Position numbers and translations under genes: made by a program. Positions 26,418 through 35,837 of a stretch of DNA of 64,000 bases are shown piece by piece. The DNA is taken from the NCBI GenBank assembly GCA_024222485.1, contig JAAEPJ010000390.1, forward strand, positions 1 through 64,000. Direction: 5' to 3'. The notes under the pieces were generated by a model, which was not told the DNA's origin, made no database searches, and worked only from the letters and a program-made list of their open reading frames with translations. The DNA comes from a bacterium. GTDB lineage: Bacteria > RUG730 > JAAEPJ01. The stretch's first letter is position 1. Each line of letters opens with the position of its first letter.

Positions 26418-27047
26418 ATTTTTAGATTATCTTTTTATTTATTTATTATTCAATTTATCATAATGAATTTTAACTTAAAAGTGAGAAAATGCAAGCAGAT
26501 ACTATTTACTCTTGTGATAAAGACTTGTTAGAAACATTCAATATGTAATACACCTTATCATTTTTTACCAAAATTAGCTAAATTTTTTAGCTTTTTTATT
26601 TTTACCTTAATAAATTAATTTTGAAGCGAAAGGTTTAGTCATTCATGCCAGGTTTGTTGTTAGTAAAGTCTGCAAAATTAATTAAATAATTTTGACACTA
26701 TACTTAAAAGAGAAAGGTTAGCGAACATTTAATATCTGATACGCACAAAGGGAGAATATCCGCGTCTTGTATAATTAGATGAATTATATTAAAATTAATC
26801 AAAGTTAGGCATACTTTTTACTTTATATGTAAATTATACTTATCAAGTATGGTAATATTTTTATAAATTTTTCGAATTTTAACTGACTGTATAGCTTGTA
26901 TGCGTATTAATATTGAATCCGAGTTCCCTGTATTTCCATGGATAGAACTTCTTTATTTGTCATCAAGGCATAGATATTTGATCTGTTTTGGATTTAATTT
27001 GTAGTTTAATTGCGCATAGTTAATAGTCCCATTATAAAGAGGCTCAA
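26418..27047. other. 630-bp AT-rich divergent intergenic region
   Basis: Separates the minus-strand SprA-like gene from ruvB. I see no credible coding frame, tRNA, repeat or strong hairpin. It must hold two divergent promoters. A TTGACA at 26692 lacks a good -10 at proper distance. ruvB has a usable GAGG ribosome site; the SprA-like gene has none that I can see. Confidence 0.5.
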
Positions 27048-28037
27048 ATGTCAGATATTATTGATCCGCAATTTTCTGTTGAGGATATTCAGGAATTTTC
27101 ATTAAGACCTACTAAGTTAACAGAGTTTATTGGTCAGAACCAGCTAAAGTCAAACCTTTCGATTTTTATACAAGCGGCAAAGAATCGAGGAGAATCACTC
27201 GATCATGTACTTTTTTATGGTCCTCCTGGCTTGGGGAAGACTACACTTTCAAATATTATTGCCCATGAAATGAGTGCTAATATTAAGACGACAACTGGAC
27301 CTGTGCTCGAAAAAGTAGGTGATCTTGCTGCAATACTGACGGATCTTTCTGAAGATGATGTTTTTTTTATTGATGAGATTCATCGAATGAATCACCTTGT
27401 GGAGGAAGCACTCTATCCTGTGCTTGAAGACTTTAAATTAGATATCATTATTGGGCAAGGTCCCAGTGCGAAAAATATTAAGCTGGATATTCCGAGGTTT
27501 ACTTTGGTTGGGGCTACTACCCGTGCAGGTCTTTTGACCTCTCCTTTGCGCGATCGGTTTGGGATTGTTCACCATTTAGACTTTTATAATGAGCAGGAAT
27601 TAACCGTTATCATTAAGCGTTCTGCCAGTATCTTGAATATTGAGATCAGTGATGAGGGTGCAGTTGCTGTTGCTGTGCGTTCGCGAGGGACACCAAGAAT
27701 AGCTAATCGTATTCTTAAGCGGATTAGAGATTTTGCAGAGGTTAAACATAATGGGGTTATCGATTCTTTTTGTGTGCAAGAATCTGCAAAAATGTTGGAT
27801 ATTGATGAAATTGGTTTGGATAAGGTTGATCGGAAAGTTTTACTTTCTATGATTAACAATTACGCAGGAGGTCCAGTAGGGCTGGATACTTTGGCCGTAG
27901 TAACAGGGGAAGAAGTGGATACGATCAGTGATGTTTGCGAGCCATACTTGATTCAGCAAGGACTAATGTTGCGAACACCAAGGGGTAGGGTTGTAACAGA
28001 TGCCGCATACCAACATTTTAACCTTAAACGCAAATGA
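27048..28037 (+). CDS. ruvB: Holliday junction branch-migration ATPase RuvB
   Basis: 329 aa, full length. The AAA+ motor of the RuvABC complex drives branch migration of Holliday junctions in recombination repair. Visible are the N-terminal LRP-x-x-L-x-E-F-I-G-Q, Walker A GPPGLGKT (residues 59-66), Walker B FFIDEIH, the [18 protein letters not shown] sensor/arginine-finger segment, and a C-terminal winged helix ending [12 protein letters not shown]. The start ATG follows AAGAGG. Neither ruvA nor ruvC is next to it here. rpe follows after 88 bases. Confidence 0.98.
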   Translation: MSDIIDPQFSVEDIQEFSLRPTKLTEFIGQNQLKSNLSIFIQAAKNRGESLDHVLFYGPPGLGKTTLSNIIAHEMSANIKTTTGPVLEKVGDLAAILTDLSEDDVFFIDEIHRMNHLVEEALYPVLEDFKLDIIIGQGPSAKNIKLDIPRFTLVGATTRAGLLTSPLRDRFGIVHHLDFYNEQELTVIIKRSASILNIEISDEGAVAVAVRSRGTPRIANRILKRIRDFAEVKHNGVIDSFCVQESAKMLDIDEIGLDKVDRKVLLSMINNYAGGPVGLDTLAVVTGEEVDTISDVCEPYLIQQGLMLRTPRGRVVTDAAYQHFNLKRK

Positions 28038-28125
28038 TAATTTTTGATTTGATGCTTTATTTGTTTATATCTTTAAATATATTTGGTTTTTTGGAGAAAG
28101 AGTAAGTTAATTAATGGAGATGATT

Positions 28126-28797
28126 ATGAGAAGAATAGAAATAGCACCATCTATTTTAGCCGCAGATTTTACTGATTTGAAAAAAGAATTGAAGATGCTG
28201 GAAACCGCAGAAGTCGAACGGATACACCTTGATGTTATGGATGGACACTTTGTTCCTAATATTACCTTTGGACCTCCGTTGATTCACTGTATTGATGATG
28301 TAACAGACTTGTTTTTAGAAGCACATTTGATGATTTTTGAGCCTCAGAAATATCTTAAAGCCTTTAAAAATGCAGGCAGTGATATTATTATCATTCATAA
28401 AGAAGTTTTAGCAAATCCAAGGCCATTACTTGAAGAGATTAAAGGGATGGGAATTCAAGCAGGAATTTCGATTAATCCTGGAACTCCTTGGCAAGAAATT
28501 AAGGATGTTTTAGCTATCGTAGATATGGTGCTAATTATGACTGTTAACCCTGGGTTTGGGGGGCAAAAATATATTGCCGATGCTGCTTTAAAAATGCAAG
28601 ATATGGCTGAGTATATTTCGAACGCTGGATTTAAGCAGGAAATTGATATTGGTATTGATGGTGGGATTGATCCAGAAACAATTAAAGATGCGGCAGCGAA
28701 AGGAGCGAATGTGTTTATTGCAGGCTCTAGTATTTTTAATGCAGATGATCCGATTCAAAGAATTAAAGAGCTAAGGAAGGCAGCAACTGATGTTTAA
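28126..28797 (+). CDS. rpe: Ribulose-phosphate 3-epimerase
   Basis: A 223-aa TIM barrel that interconverts ribulose 5-phosphate and xylulose 5-phosphate (pentose phosphate pathway). Signatures: IAPSILAADF, HLDVMDGHFVPNITFGP (metal His and Asp), EAHLMI, MTVNPGFGGQ and the D-G-G-I phosphate site. ATG 28126 is chosen because GGAG at 28116-28119 is correctly spaced from it; the upstream ATG at 28114 overlaps that site and would add four residues. The 3' end overlaps der by 8 bases, indicating one operon. Confidence 0.96.
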   Translation: MRRIEIAPSILAADFTDLKKELKMLETAEVERIHLDVMDGHFVPNITFGPPLIHCIDDVTDLFLEAHLMIFEPQKYLKAFKNAGSDIIIIHKEVLANPRPLLEEIKGMGIQAGISINPGTPWQEIKDVLAIVDMVLIMTVNPGFGGQKYIADAALKMQDMAEYISNAGFKQEIDIGIDGGIDPETIKDAAAKGANVFIAGSSIFNADDPIQRIKELRKAATDV

Positions 28798-30136
28798 AGT
28801 TTGTATTGTTGGTCGTGCGAATGTGGGGAAATCCAGCATTTTTAATAGGATTATAAAAAATAAAAAGGCCTTGGTCTCGGCAAAACCAAATTTAACGCGT
28901 GATCGAAATCATGCTATTTCAGAATGGCGTGACCATAAATTTATGCTGATTGATACAGGCGGTGTGGAAAAAGAAGATGGTAGCTTTGAGAAAAACTGGA
29001 TATCTAAAAATGTTGTCCTAGGGCTAGAAGAGGCAGATCTTATTTTAATGGTTGTAGATGGGAAGGAAGGGCTTAATCCTTTAGATCAAGATATTTTAAG
29101 ATGGATTAAATCTGGCTATCCCAATAAAATTTTTTTATTGGTAATTAATAAGCTGGATGGGATTGAACAGGCAGTCTATGCGGCTGATTTCTATAAGCTA
29201 GGTATTTCAGATTTTTTACAGGTTTCTGCTGCGCATAAATTGGGTTTGACTGATCTTTTGGATGCAATTGTTAATAATATTCCTGAAGACTTGGCACAGA
29301 CAGATGAAAACAATTTTGGAATCAAGGTAGCTTTTGTCGGTAAACCTAATGTGGGGAAGTCATCTCTTTTAAATAAAATTTTAGGGGAAGAACGCGTGTT
29401 AGTAAGTAGTGTTCCTGGAACAACTCGCGATGCCATTGATACTTTCCTCGAGAAAGCCGGAAAAAAGTATACATTGATTGATACCGCAGGGATTAAGAAG
29501 AAAATTAATAAAAAGAAAGATGAATTTGATTATATTTCGTATTATGCAACAGAGGAAGCCATTAAGCGTAGTGATATTTGTTTACTTTTGATCGATGCTG
29601 TAATCGGTGTGGGACAGCAGGATTTAAAAATTGCAGGACTTATTGCCGAGCATTCTAAGGGCTGTATTATCTTAGTCAATAAATGGGATTTAGTTGATGA
29701 GCGAGAGGATTATGTTAAGAAATTTTTACAAGATCGACAGGATTTGTTTCCTTTTTTAGCATTTGCCCCTATTGTTTTTATCTCTGCTGAAAGCGGGTTA
29801 AGAGTTACGAAGGTTTTTAGTATTGTGGATCAAGTTTATCAAGAATATTCTAAGTTTATTCCTGATGATGCGGTTGCAGAGCTTTTTAGAAAATGTTATT
29901 TGAAACGATATCCACCAAGATCAGTTAAAAAACAACCCGTTGTCGTCATGGGGGGGAAACAAATCAAAACGGCCCCTCCACTTTTTTATGTTAAGATCAG
30001 TAGAAATGGGGGGTTGGCAAAATCGTATGTTAATTATTTGCGAAATAATTTAAGGTATGAGCATGGCTTTGAAGGCTCCCCCATAAATATTATCTCAAGA
30101 GATGAAAAAGAGCAGTTCGATGGTGACTTCTCATAG
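28790..30136 (+). CDS. der: Ribosome-associated GTPase Der (EngA)
   Basis: A 448-aa protein with two tandem GTPase domains and a C-terminal KH-like domain, needed for 50S subunit assembly. The first G1 loop is GRANVGKS at residues 8-15, G3 DTGG, G4 NKLD. The second G1 loop is GKPNVGKSS near 185, G3 DTAG, G4 NKWD. The C-terminal part contains the typical KTAPPLFYVKISR segment. It overlaps rpe by 8 bases and is followed 35 bases later by plsY, so a shared transcript is likely. Confidence 0.97.
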   Translation: MFKVCIVGRANVGKSSIFNRIIKNKKALVSAKPNLTRDRNHAISEWRDHKFMLIDTGGVEKEDGSFEKNWISKNVVLGLEEADLILMVVDGKEGLNPLDQDILRWIKSGYPNKIFLLVINKLDGIEQAVYAADFYKLGISDFLQVSAAHKLGLTDLLDAIVNNIPEDLAQTDENNFGIKVAFVGKPNVGKSSLLNKILGEERVLVSSVPGTTRDAIDTFLEKAGKKYTLIDTAGIKKKINKKKDEFDYISYYATEEAIKRSDICLLLIDAVIGVGQQDLKIAGLIAEHSKGCIILVNKWDLVDEREDYVKKFLQDRQDLFPFLAFAPIVFISAESGLRVTKVFSIVDQVYQEYSKFIPDDAVAELFRKCYLKRYPPRSVKKQPVVVMGGKQIKTAPPLFYVKISRNGGLAKSYVNYLRNNLRYEHGFEGSPINIISRDEKEQFDGDFS

Positions 30137-30171
30137 CTCGTTTCTTGTAAAATAAAGGAAAGGATTTTGAT

Positions 30172-30771
30172 ATGTTATTTAAGTTAATTTTATTATTGAT
30201 AATTGCGTATTTTTTAGGAGCAATTCCTTTTGCCTACCTTATTACTAAGATGGTCAAAGGTGAAGATATTCGTAATATTGGCAGTGGAAATGTTGGAGCT
30301 ACTAATGTTTTTCGTGGAGTGGGTAAGGGGTATGGAATTTTAACTTTGCTGATGGATGCTTTTAAAGGCTACCTAGCTGTTAAGCTGGCTATTTATTTTT
30401 TACCAGAACATATTATGGGTCAACTTTATGTGGCTATTATGGTTATTATTGGGCATGGTTTTTCTGTGTTTTTAAAAGGAAAAGGAGGGAAGAGCGTCGC
30501 TACAACTTTAGGTGTTTTCATTGCATTAGCTTTTCCTGTAGTTTTTTTCACTTTTATTGTATTTATATCGGTAGTCGCTCTTTTTGGCTATATTTCGGTT
30601 GGTTCTATCGTTGGCTCGATTTTTTTGCCGTTAGCACTTTGGACAATGAAGTATGATCAGCCTATTATTATTTTTGCCGCTATTTTATGTGGGTATATTA
30701 TTTATAAACATAAGCCGAATATTTCTAGACTTATTCAAGGAGAGGAAGATAAATTTATTAAAGGAGTATAG
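30172..30771 (+). CDS. plsY: Acyl-phosphate:glycerol-3-phosphate acyltransferase PlsY
   Basis: A 199-aa integral membrane enzyme that acylates glycerol 3-phosphate at sn-1, the first step of phospholipid synthesis. The three conserved motifs are seen: motif 1 with GSGNVGATNVFR (about residue 37-48), motif 2 around HGFSVFLKGKGGKSVATTLG, and motif 3 near YKHKPNISRL. Five hydrophobic segments. It sits with gpsA, which makes its substrate, a common pairing; the two are separated by a 160-bp AT-rich gap. Confidence 0.96.
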   Translation: MLFKLILLLIIAYFLGAIPFAYLITKMVKGEDIRNIGSGNVGATNVFRGVGKGYGILTLLMDAFKGYLAVKLAIYFLPEHIMGQLYVAIMVIIGHGFSVFLKGKGGKSVATTLGVFIALAFPVVFFTFIVFISVVALFGYISVGSIVGSIFLPLALWTMKYDQPIIIFAAILCGYIIYKHKPNISRLIQGEEDKFIKGV

Positions 30772-30931
30772 TTTATTTAAATATTTTAAAATAATAATAT
30801 TTGTTGATTATTTTAAGAGATTATAAGACACTTAAATTTTATTTAAAAAATGAGTGTATAGCAATTTTGCTAGAGAAGAGAGCCCATATTTTTAGAACAA
30901 ATGGATTAGGAAAATTATAGGAAATACAATA

Positions 30932-31939
30932 ATGATAAAAACGAAAAAAATTACCATCCTTGGACTTGGTAGCTGGGGATATGCCTTGACGATGGTCTTG
31001 CATGATAAGGGGCATTTAATTAATGTTTGGGAGTATGATAAGGAACGACTCAAGCGGCTAGAAAAAGATCGAAAATTTGACTTGATTCAGGGAACTGAAA
31101 TTCCAGAAAATATTTTTTTGACAAATGATATTCAAGAGGCGTGTTTAGGAAGCGATCTCGTTGTATTTGCAGTTCCATCACATGGAATACGGAGTGTTGC
31201 TAAACTTTTAAAGGATAAAAATATTAAGCCAAAACGGATTTTAAGTGTGGCTAAGGGGCTTGAGTATGAGACATTATTTAGTATGACAGAGGTGGTTGCA
31301 GATGAACTGGGTTATCCTAACGCGGACATCTATGCACTTTCAGGTCCTACACATGCTGAGGAAGTTTCTAGAAAAATTTTTACGACAGTTGTGATCGCAG
31401 GAGAAGATGAGCTTGTTCTCAAAGAACTACAGGAAGTATTTGCTATAGATTACTTTCGGGTTTATATCTCTCAGGATTTAAGAGGTGTAGAGCTTGGTGG
31501 TGCTATTAAAAATGTTATTGCCATTGCCACGGGGATTGCCGATGGACTCAACCTTGGGGATAATACTAAAGCAGCCATTATTACACGCGGACTCGCAGAA
31601 ATTTCTAGGCTTGGTAAGCTGAGCGGAGCTAAACCAGAAACTTTTTATGGGCTTTCAGGTCTTGGAGATCTTGCTGTTACCTGTATTAGTCAGCATAGCC
31701 GTAATCGCTATTTTGGAGAACAACTTGGGCGGGGACGAAAATATCAAGATATTTTAAATGAGATGAAAATGGTTGCAGAAGGTGTTAGTGCTGCCAAATC
31801 AATCTATAAGCTTGCGGGCGAATATAATGTTGAGATGCCTATTGTAAGAGAAGTTTATAATATTGTTTATTATAATAAAGATCCAAAGGTTGCGGTCGTT
31901 GATCTTATGGGAAGGTCTTTGAAAGAAGAGGAGAGTTAA
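30932..31939 (+). CDS. gpsA: Glycerol-3-phosphate dehydrogenase [NAD(P)+]
   Basis: 335 aa. Reduces dihydroxyacetone phosphate to sn-glycerol 3-phosphate for phospholipids. N-terminal Rossmann motif GLGSWGYAL (residues about 11-19), then FAVPSHGIRS, SVAKGLE, GPTHAEEV, and the catalytic Lys in the GGAIKNVIAIATG segment followed by GDNTKAAIITRGLAE and the FYGLSGLGDL motif. Length is normal. Three bases separate it from the next membrane protein gene, suggesting coupled expression. Confidence 0.97.
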   Translation: MIKTKKITILGLGSWGYALTMVLHDKGHLINVWEYDKERLKRLEKDRKFDLIQGTEIPENIFLTNDIQEACLGSDLVVFAVPSHGIRSVAKLLKDKNIKPKRILSVAKGLEYETLFSMTEVVADELGYPNADIYALSGPTHAEEVSRKIFTTVVIAGEDELVLKELQEVFAIDYFRVYISQDLRGVELGGAIKNVIAIATGIADGLNLGDNTKAAIITRGLAEISRLGKLSGAKPETFYGLSGLGDLAVTCISQHSRNRYFGEQLGRGRKYQDILNEMKMVAEGVSAAKSIYKLAGEYNVEMPIVREVYNIVYYNKDPKVAVVDLMGRSLKEEES

Positions 31940-31942
31940 GCT

Positions 31943-32521
31943 ATGTTTTCAGAATTAAAAGAACATTTTTGGTATTCATTCATGGCTATTTTACTAGGGA
32001 TGTTATTGGTTTTTGTTTTTTTTAAACAGATTACACCCTATAGCTATAATATTTTTTATATTATGCACCCTTTGCATGTTTTTTTCAGTGCCTATGCAAC
32101 AGTATCTCTCTATCGGATTTTAAGTAAGAAAATTAATATTTGGAAATTATTATTAGTTGTGATTCTCGCTGCCGTTTTAATCCCGATTATAAGCGATAGC
32201 TTGATTCCTTATTATGTTGAATTTCTTTTTAAAATGCCCTCAAGAGAAGTGCATATAGGCTTTATAGAAGAAATTTTTGTTGTGAATGGTGCTTTGCTGC
32301 TGGGAGTAGTTTGCGGGGCTTTTAAACCGATTAAGCACCTGCCTCATTTTTGGCATGTTTTGGTGAGTAGTTTTGCGAGTGTTTTGCATGTTGTGATGTC
32401 AAATCAAGATTTTATTTTTACTCCAAGTATTTACTTTGTCGTTTTTTTATTTTTAGTGTTAGGTGTGTGGATTCCTTGTGTGGCTAGTGATATAGTGGTG
32501 CCTGTTGCCTTTAAAGATTAA
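31943..32521 (+). CDS. Unknown multi-spanning membrane protein
   Basis: 192 aa with about five or six hydrophobic helices and no signal peptide typical of export. Histidines are placed at helix ends (residues about 43-47 MHPLH, about 150-170 LPHFWHVL and LHVVMS), and an acidic EVHIGFIEE loop sits between helices 3 and 4. I do not recognise a family. It begins three bases after gpsA and is followed by a propeller-type envelope protein, so an inner-membrane role in envelope physiology is possible. That is context only. Confidence 0.75.
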   Translation: MFSELKEHFWYSFMAILLGMLLVFVFFKQITPYSYNIFYIMHPLHVFFSAYATVSLYRILSKKINIWKLLLVVILAAVLIPIISDSLIPYYVEFLFKMPSREVHIGFIEEIFVVNGALLLGVVCGAFKPIKHLPHFWHVLVSSFASVLHVVMSNQDFIFTPSIYFVVFLFLVLGVWIPCVASDIVVPVAFKD

Positions 32522-32547
32522 TGTCCTAATCTTTTGCAGGAGAATAT

Positions 32548-33483
32548 ATGTGGTTTAAAGTCAAAAATCAGCACTTTTATTATGCTAGTTTAGTATTGTT
32601 TGTTCTATTTGTTTTAATAAAAATTAACATGAATTATTTTTACAGTTGTAAGGGCAAGTTTGTTTTTGACTCTATTCGTAATAAAAATGGGATTTATGTT
32701 TATGAAAATGGTGCGATGCATTTTATTACGAATCAAGCAAGTTTTCCAAAATGGACCCCTGATGGTAAAAATATTCTTGCTGTTAATTTTGAGGGTATTG
32801 TCATTATTAATCCTATCACTAAAAAGATTGAACGAAAGTTTCGAGTACCTGATGGGCAAGTAATGGATTGTATTTTGATGAATGATGGGCAATCAATCCT
32901 CTATTTTCTTAAGAATCGTAGAGGGGCATTTTTTGATTTTTTTCTTATTAAGTATAGTTTAGAAAATAAAAGCATAAAGATTTTACAAAAATTTTCGTTT
33001 AAACATATTAATTTTAATATTGGAAATCTCCTGCTGTCTTCTGATGATAAATTTGTAAGTTTTTCTGCAGGAGAGTATTTATATTTGCTAAATTTGGCTC
33101 AAGGTGAGTTGAAATATTTATGGCAGTCAGCATACCCGATTGGTTGGATGCCTGATAATAAAAAGTTGGTATTTTTTACAACTAGAGACCGCAGTGGCAA
33201 TCTAATTGAGTATTCTTTAGGTCGGATAATTAGGATTGATGTTGATGATAGTAGCACAGAGATTATTGAATATTCTTCTTTTATAAATTCTCATAATATT
33301 AAGGTTACTAAGGATGGTAAGTATTTCTATTATGCGAGAAGAACACCTAATAATGGTTTCGAGTTAGTTTATACTAAGTTAGGTGATAGAAAAAATATAC
33401 GCGAAATCAATGTGACTCACACAGAATTTGTTAATAATAGTAAAGGTTATTCTAAAGACATGGAACCTGATTGGTATTTTTAG
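32548..33483 (+). CDS. Membrane-anchored TolB/PD40-like beta-propeller protein
   Basis: 311 aa. A single N-terminal hydrophobic helix (residues about 11-31) would act as an uncleaved anchor, leaving the rest outside the cytoplasm. The remainder has repeated four-strand units with F-P-K-W-T-P-D-G-K-N-I, L-L-L-S-S-D-D-K-F-V-S-F and I-K-V-T-K-D-G-K-Y-F-Y-Y, as in WD40-like PD40 propellers of the TolB type, ending in M-E-P-D-W. Shorter than TolB and without its N-terminal domain. Probably a protein-interaction platform in the envelope. The ribosome site is CAGGAG. Confidence 0.65.
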   Translation: MWFKVKNQHFYYASLVLFVLFVLIKINMNYFYSCKGKFVFDSIRNKNGIYVYENGAMHFITNQASFPKWTPDGKNILAVNFEGIVIINPITKKIERKFRVPDGQVMDCILMNDGQSILYFLKNRRGAFFDFFLIKYSLENKSIKILQKFSFKHINFNIGNLLLSSDDKFVSFSAGEYLYLLNLAQGELKYLWQSAYPIGWMPDNKKLVFFTTRDRSGNLIEYSLGRIIRIDVDDSSTEIIEYSSFINSHNIKVTKDGKYFYYARRTPNNGFELVYTKLGDRKNIREINVTHTEFVNNSKGYSKDMEPDWYF

Positions 33484-33521
33484 AGATGTCTTTATCTCTC
33501 TAAAATAAGGAGGAAATTATT

Positions 33522-34196
33522 TTGGTTATGGGGATGCTATATCGATTTATTATGAGTATTTTTGGGTTGATTTTAATTTTGATTGGTTTGTTATTTTTGT
33601 TAAGGAATTTTTTTTGTTGGTACTTTAAAATTAACCAAAGGCTTAAGATAGAAGATGGGATTTTTAAAGAGTTATTAAAACTAAATAACAACCTAGCGAA
33701 TAATAACTATCTAAATACGACAGACTTAAGAGGGGATGATTCCCTTGAAAAAGATGAAGTCCCGCAATTTGAAAATGAAGACGATAGGTTGGTCAACCTT
33801 TTTAATAAATATAAAAATATTGCAGTTTATAATATTAATAGAGATGATGAAAGTATTTTTAGTTATTTTCAGGCTAAGCAGTACAAGATCATTCCTATAA
33901 ATTATCAGAATATTCGTTTTGCAGATATTAAAACTTATGCAACAATTATGTCTGTAGAAGCTCATATTGAAATTTTGTTAGTGAAAAAAGATACAGAGAA
34001 TATTGCTAACCTTTTAAATGAATGTATCGCTAGAAAGAAAATTAAAAATGATATTGAATATGTTTGGTTTGAAGAGCTTATCGTTGATAAAGAAGTTTTG
34101 AAAAAATTTCAAGATGTTAATATTAAGGTAGTGAACGGTTATGATATGTACAAGCAGTATGCTAAGTTGATGCTTAAGACTACGATTTGCTCTTAA
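33522..34196 (+). CDS. Membrane-anchored protein with degenerate CoA-binding-like domain
   Basis: 224 aa from TTG 33522, chosen because AAGGAGGA lies 7 bases upstream; ATG 33528 and 33534 are alternatives. Residues about 8-29 form one membrane helix. After a charged linker, residues about 88-220 follow the pattern of the YccU-type CoA-binding Rossmann fold (K-N-I-A-V-Y-N-I-N-R-D-D-E-S, then Y-K-I-I-P-I-N and a C-terminal V-x-x-G-x-D-M-Y strand), but the Gly-rich loop is lost. CoA binding is therefore doubtful. A membrane-tethered version is unusual. Function unknown. Confidence 0.55.
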   Translation: MVMGMLYRFIMSIFGLILILIGLLFLLRNFFCWYFKINQRLKIEDGIFKELLKLNNNLANNNYLNTTDLRGDDSLEKDEVPQFENEDDRLVNLFNKYKNIAVYNINRDDESIFSYFQAKQYKIIPINYQNIRFADIKTYATIMSVEAHIEILLVKKDTENIANLLNECIARKKIKNDIEYVWFEELIVDKEVLKKFQDVNIKVVNGYDMYKQYAKLMLKTTICS

Positions 34197-34363
34197 ATTA
34201 AAAATGCTTGAGCCAGTTATTGAATTCTTGCAAACTGTTATGTAAGTTTTAAGTCTGTTTTTTATGCGTAATGTTTTAATGTTAATAAGTTGTATCATAA
34301 ACGATAAATGATGGATATTTAGTAAAGATGAGCCTTTTTCTCAACTTTACAGTTAATTAAAAA

Positions 34364-34699
34364 ATGAATTTTGAAAATAAAAATACTAATAAATTTTACT
34401 TAATTTCAGAAGCCGCAGATAAAACGGATGTCGCAACCCATACTTTGCGTTATTGGGAAAAAAATGGATTGTTAGTCCCTCTCCGCACACAAACAGGTAG
34501 GCGGCGTTACTCAGAAGATCAAATTTCAGAAATTGTGAGGCTTAAAAAACTAATATATGATGAAAAACTGACGACTGTTGCAGTTAAAAAACGCTTGAAG
34601 ATTATTAAATCGCGAAAGCTTCATTCGAGGAAAGAAACGAAATTGTTTTTGCGTGGTTTAAAAGCAGATATTAAACAAGTTTTAAAAATGTTGAAATAA
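34364..34699 (+). CDS. MerR-family transcriptional regulator (short)
   Basis: 111 aa. Residues about 9-75 are a MerR winged helix-turn-helix: YLISEAADKTDVATHTLRYWEKNGLL, then the wing with TQTGRRRYSEDQI and IVRLKKLIYDEKLT. The usual long dimerisation helix and effector domain are reduced to about 35 basic residues with no metal-binding Cys. Such short forms resemble HspR or MlrA-like regulators. Targets are not identifiable. It stands alone between gaps of 167 and 320 bases. Confidence 0.85.
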   Translation: MNFENKNTNKFYLISEAADKTDVATHTLRYWEKNGLLVPLRTQTGRRRYSEDQISEIVRLKKLIYDEKLTTVAVKKRLKIIKSRKLHSRKETKLFLRGLKADIKQVLKMLK

Positions 34700-35019
34700 T
34701 GCTATTTATTAAAGGATGCTTTAAGAGTAATGCTTGCAAAACCTTTGATATTGTTAGAAAAGAAATAAAGGTTTTGATTCCACTTTTTTAAAAGGATGCT
34801 AGCTTTTTTTTTAGTATCTATTCAAAAATCAAGAAAAATGTTATATTAGATAAAATATCTACCTACTTTGTTAATAATTCAGAGAGTTTTCTTTATTAAG
34901 ATTACGCTGATTTATAGCTTTACTAGGGGTTGATTTTTTTTGTTTAATTTGCGAAAAATATAATAAAGTATTATTTTAATTCTATTTTTGGAGTTAAATT
35001 TATTAAATTGGAATAAATA
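34700..35019. other. 320-bp gap with an inverted repeat and a short direct repeat
   Basis: CAAAACCTTT (34737-34746) pairs with AAAGGTTTTG (34767-34776) around a 20-base loop. AAAGGATGCT occurs at 34711 and again at 34792, so it flanks the inverted repeat. A T-run follows at 34806. It may be the merR terminator. Nothing else is recognised here. Confidence 0.45.
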
Positions 35020-35475
35020 ATGATAAGAAAGGCTAAGATTAAAGACTCAAAACAAATTCAGGACTTAGTGAATGCTTATGCTAAAGAAGATAAAATGCTT
35101 TCTCGGTCACTCAATGATATTTATGAACATATTAGAGATTTTTTTGTTTATGAAGATGAAGAGGGTAATATCCAAGGTTGTTGTGCCATGCATATAGTTT
35201 GGGATAATTTAGCAGAGATTAAAGCTTTAGCTGTGTCTGCAGAGTTTAGCTCTCATGGTATTGCGAGAGATATGGTGCAGCAATGTATGTCAGAGGCAAA
35301 GGCTTTAGGTATCAAAAAAACCTTTGCGTTAACATATGTTAACGGTTTTTTTAAAAAAATGGGGTTTAAAGAAATTAAGCGTGATAACTTACCGCATAAG
35401 GTTTGGCGTGAATGTATCTATTGTCCAAAATTTCCTGGCTGTGATGAGATAGCAGTTGAGAAAGACTTAGGGTAG
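35020..35475 (+). CDS. GNAT N-acetyltransferase, short N-acetylglutamate synthase type
   Basis: 151 aa, single GNAT domain: N-terminal IRKAKIKDSKQIQDLV, MLSRSLNDIYEHIRDFFVYED, CCAMHIVWDNLAEIKALAV (strands 4-5), an H-G-I-A-R acetyl-CoA loop in place of Q-G-x-G-x-G/A, and C-terminal F-F-K-K-M-G-F-K-E-I. The terminal C-I-Y-C-P-K-F-P-G-C-D-E motif is characteristic of the short ArgA-like acetyltransferases involved in arginine synthesis, where C-x-x-C may bind metal. The substrate is inferred from that resemblance. No other arg gene is in the window. Confidence 0.8.
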   Translation: MIRKAKIKDSKQIQDLVNAYAKEDKMLSRSLNDIYEHIRDFFVYEDEEGNIQGCCAMHIVWDNLAEIKALAVSAEFSSHGIARDMVQQCMSEAKALGIKKTFALTYVNGFFKKMGFKEIKRDNLPHKVWRECIYCPKFPGCDEIAVEKDLG

Positions 35476-35512
35476 GAGTGTTATAGGCGTTTTTCATTAC
35501 TTATGAAAAACC

Positions 35513-35541
35513 TTGACAAATATCCTTTGAATCAGTATTAT
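35513..35541 (+). promoter_or_regulatory. Strong sigma70-type promoter for rpsP operon
   Basis: A perfect TTGACA, a 17-base spacer and TATTAT. Transcription would begin near 35548, about 37 bases before the rpsP start, and covers an AGGAGGA ribosome site. Confidence 0.85.
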
Positions 35542-35584
35542 TTTTACACTCAAATAAAATGTAAAAAATTTCGAGGAGGAAGTT

Positions 35585-35821
35585 GTGGCAGTTAAGCTTA
35601 GATTAAAGCGGTTAGGTGTTAAGAAAAAACCTATTTATAGAATTATTGCAATTGATAGCAGGGAAAAAAGGAATGGTAGAGAAATTGAAAGGTTGGGGCT
35701 TTATGATCCTCATAATAATGAGAATACAAATGTTAAGCTTGACCTTGTTGATTCTTGGCTTTCTAAAGGGGCTATTCCAACAGCAACTGTTAAAAGTTTA
35801 ATAGACAAAAGTCGTAGTTAG
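35585..35821 (+). CDS. rpsP: 30S ribosomal protein S16
   Basis: 78 aa, start GTG behind GAGGAGGAA. Typical S16: VKLRLKRLGVKKKPIYRI, then IDSREKRNGREIERLGLYDPH and WLSKGAIPTATVKSL. It binds 16S rRNA during 30S assembly. First gene of a four-gene operon with khpA, trmD and rplS. Slightly short at the C-terminus, which is common. Confidence 0.98.
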   Translation: MAVKLRLKRLGVKKKPIYRIIAIDSREKRNGREIERLGLYDPHNNENTNVKLDLVDSWLSKGAIPTATVKSLIDKSRS

Positions 35822-35837
35822 CTAGGAGAAGAGTCTA

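Noticed and set aside
26692-26720. Promoter with TTGACA in the gap before ruvB
   Set aside because: No acceptable -10 element lies 16-18 bases downstream.
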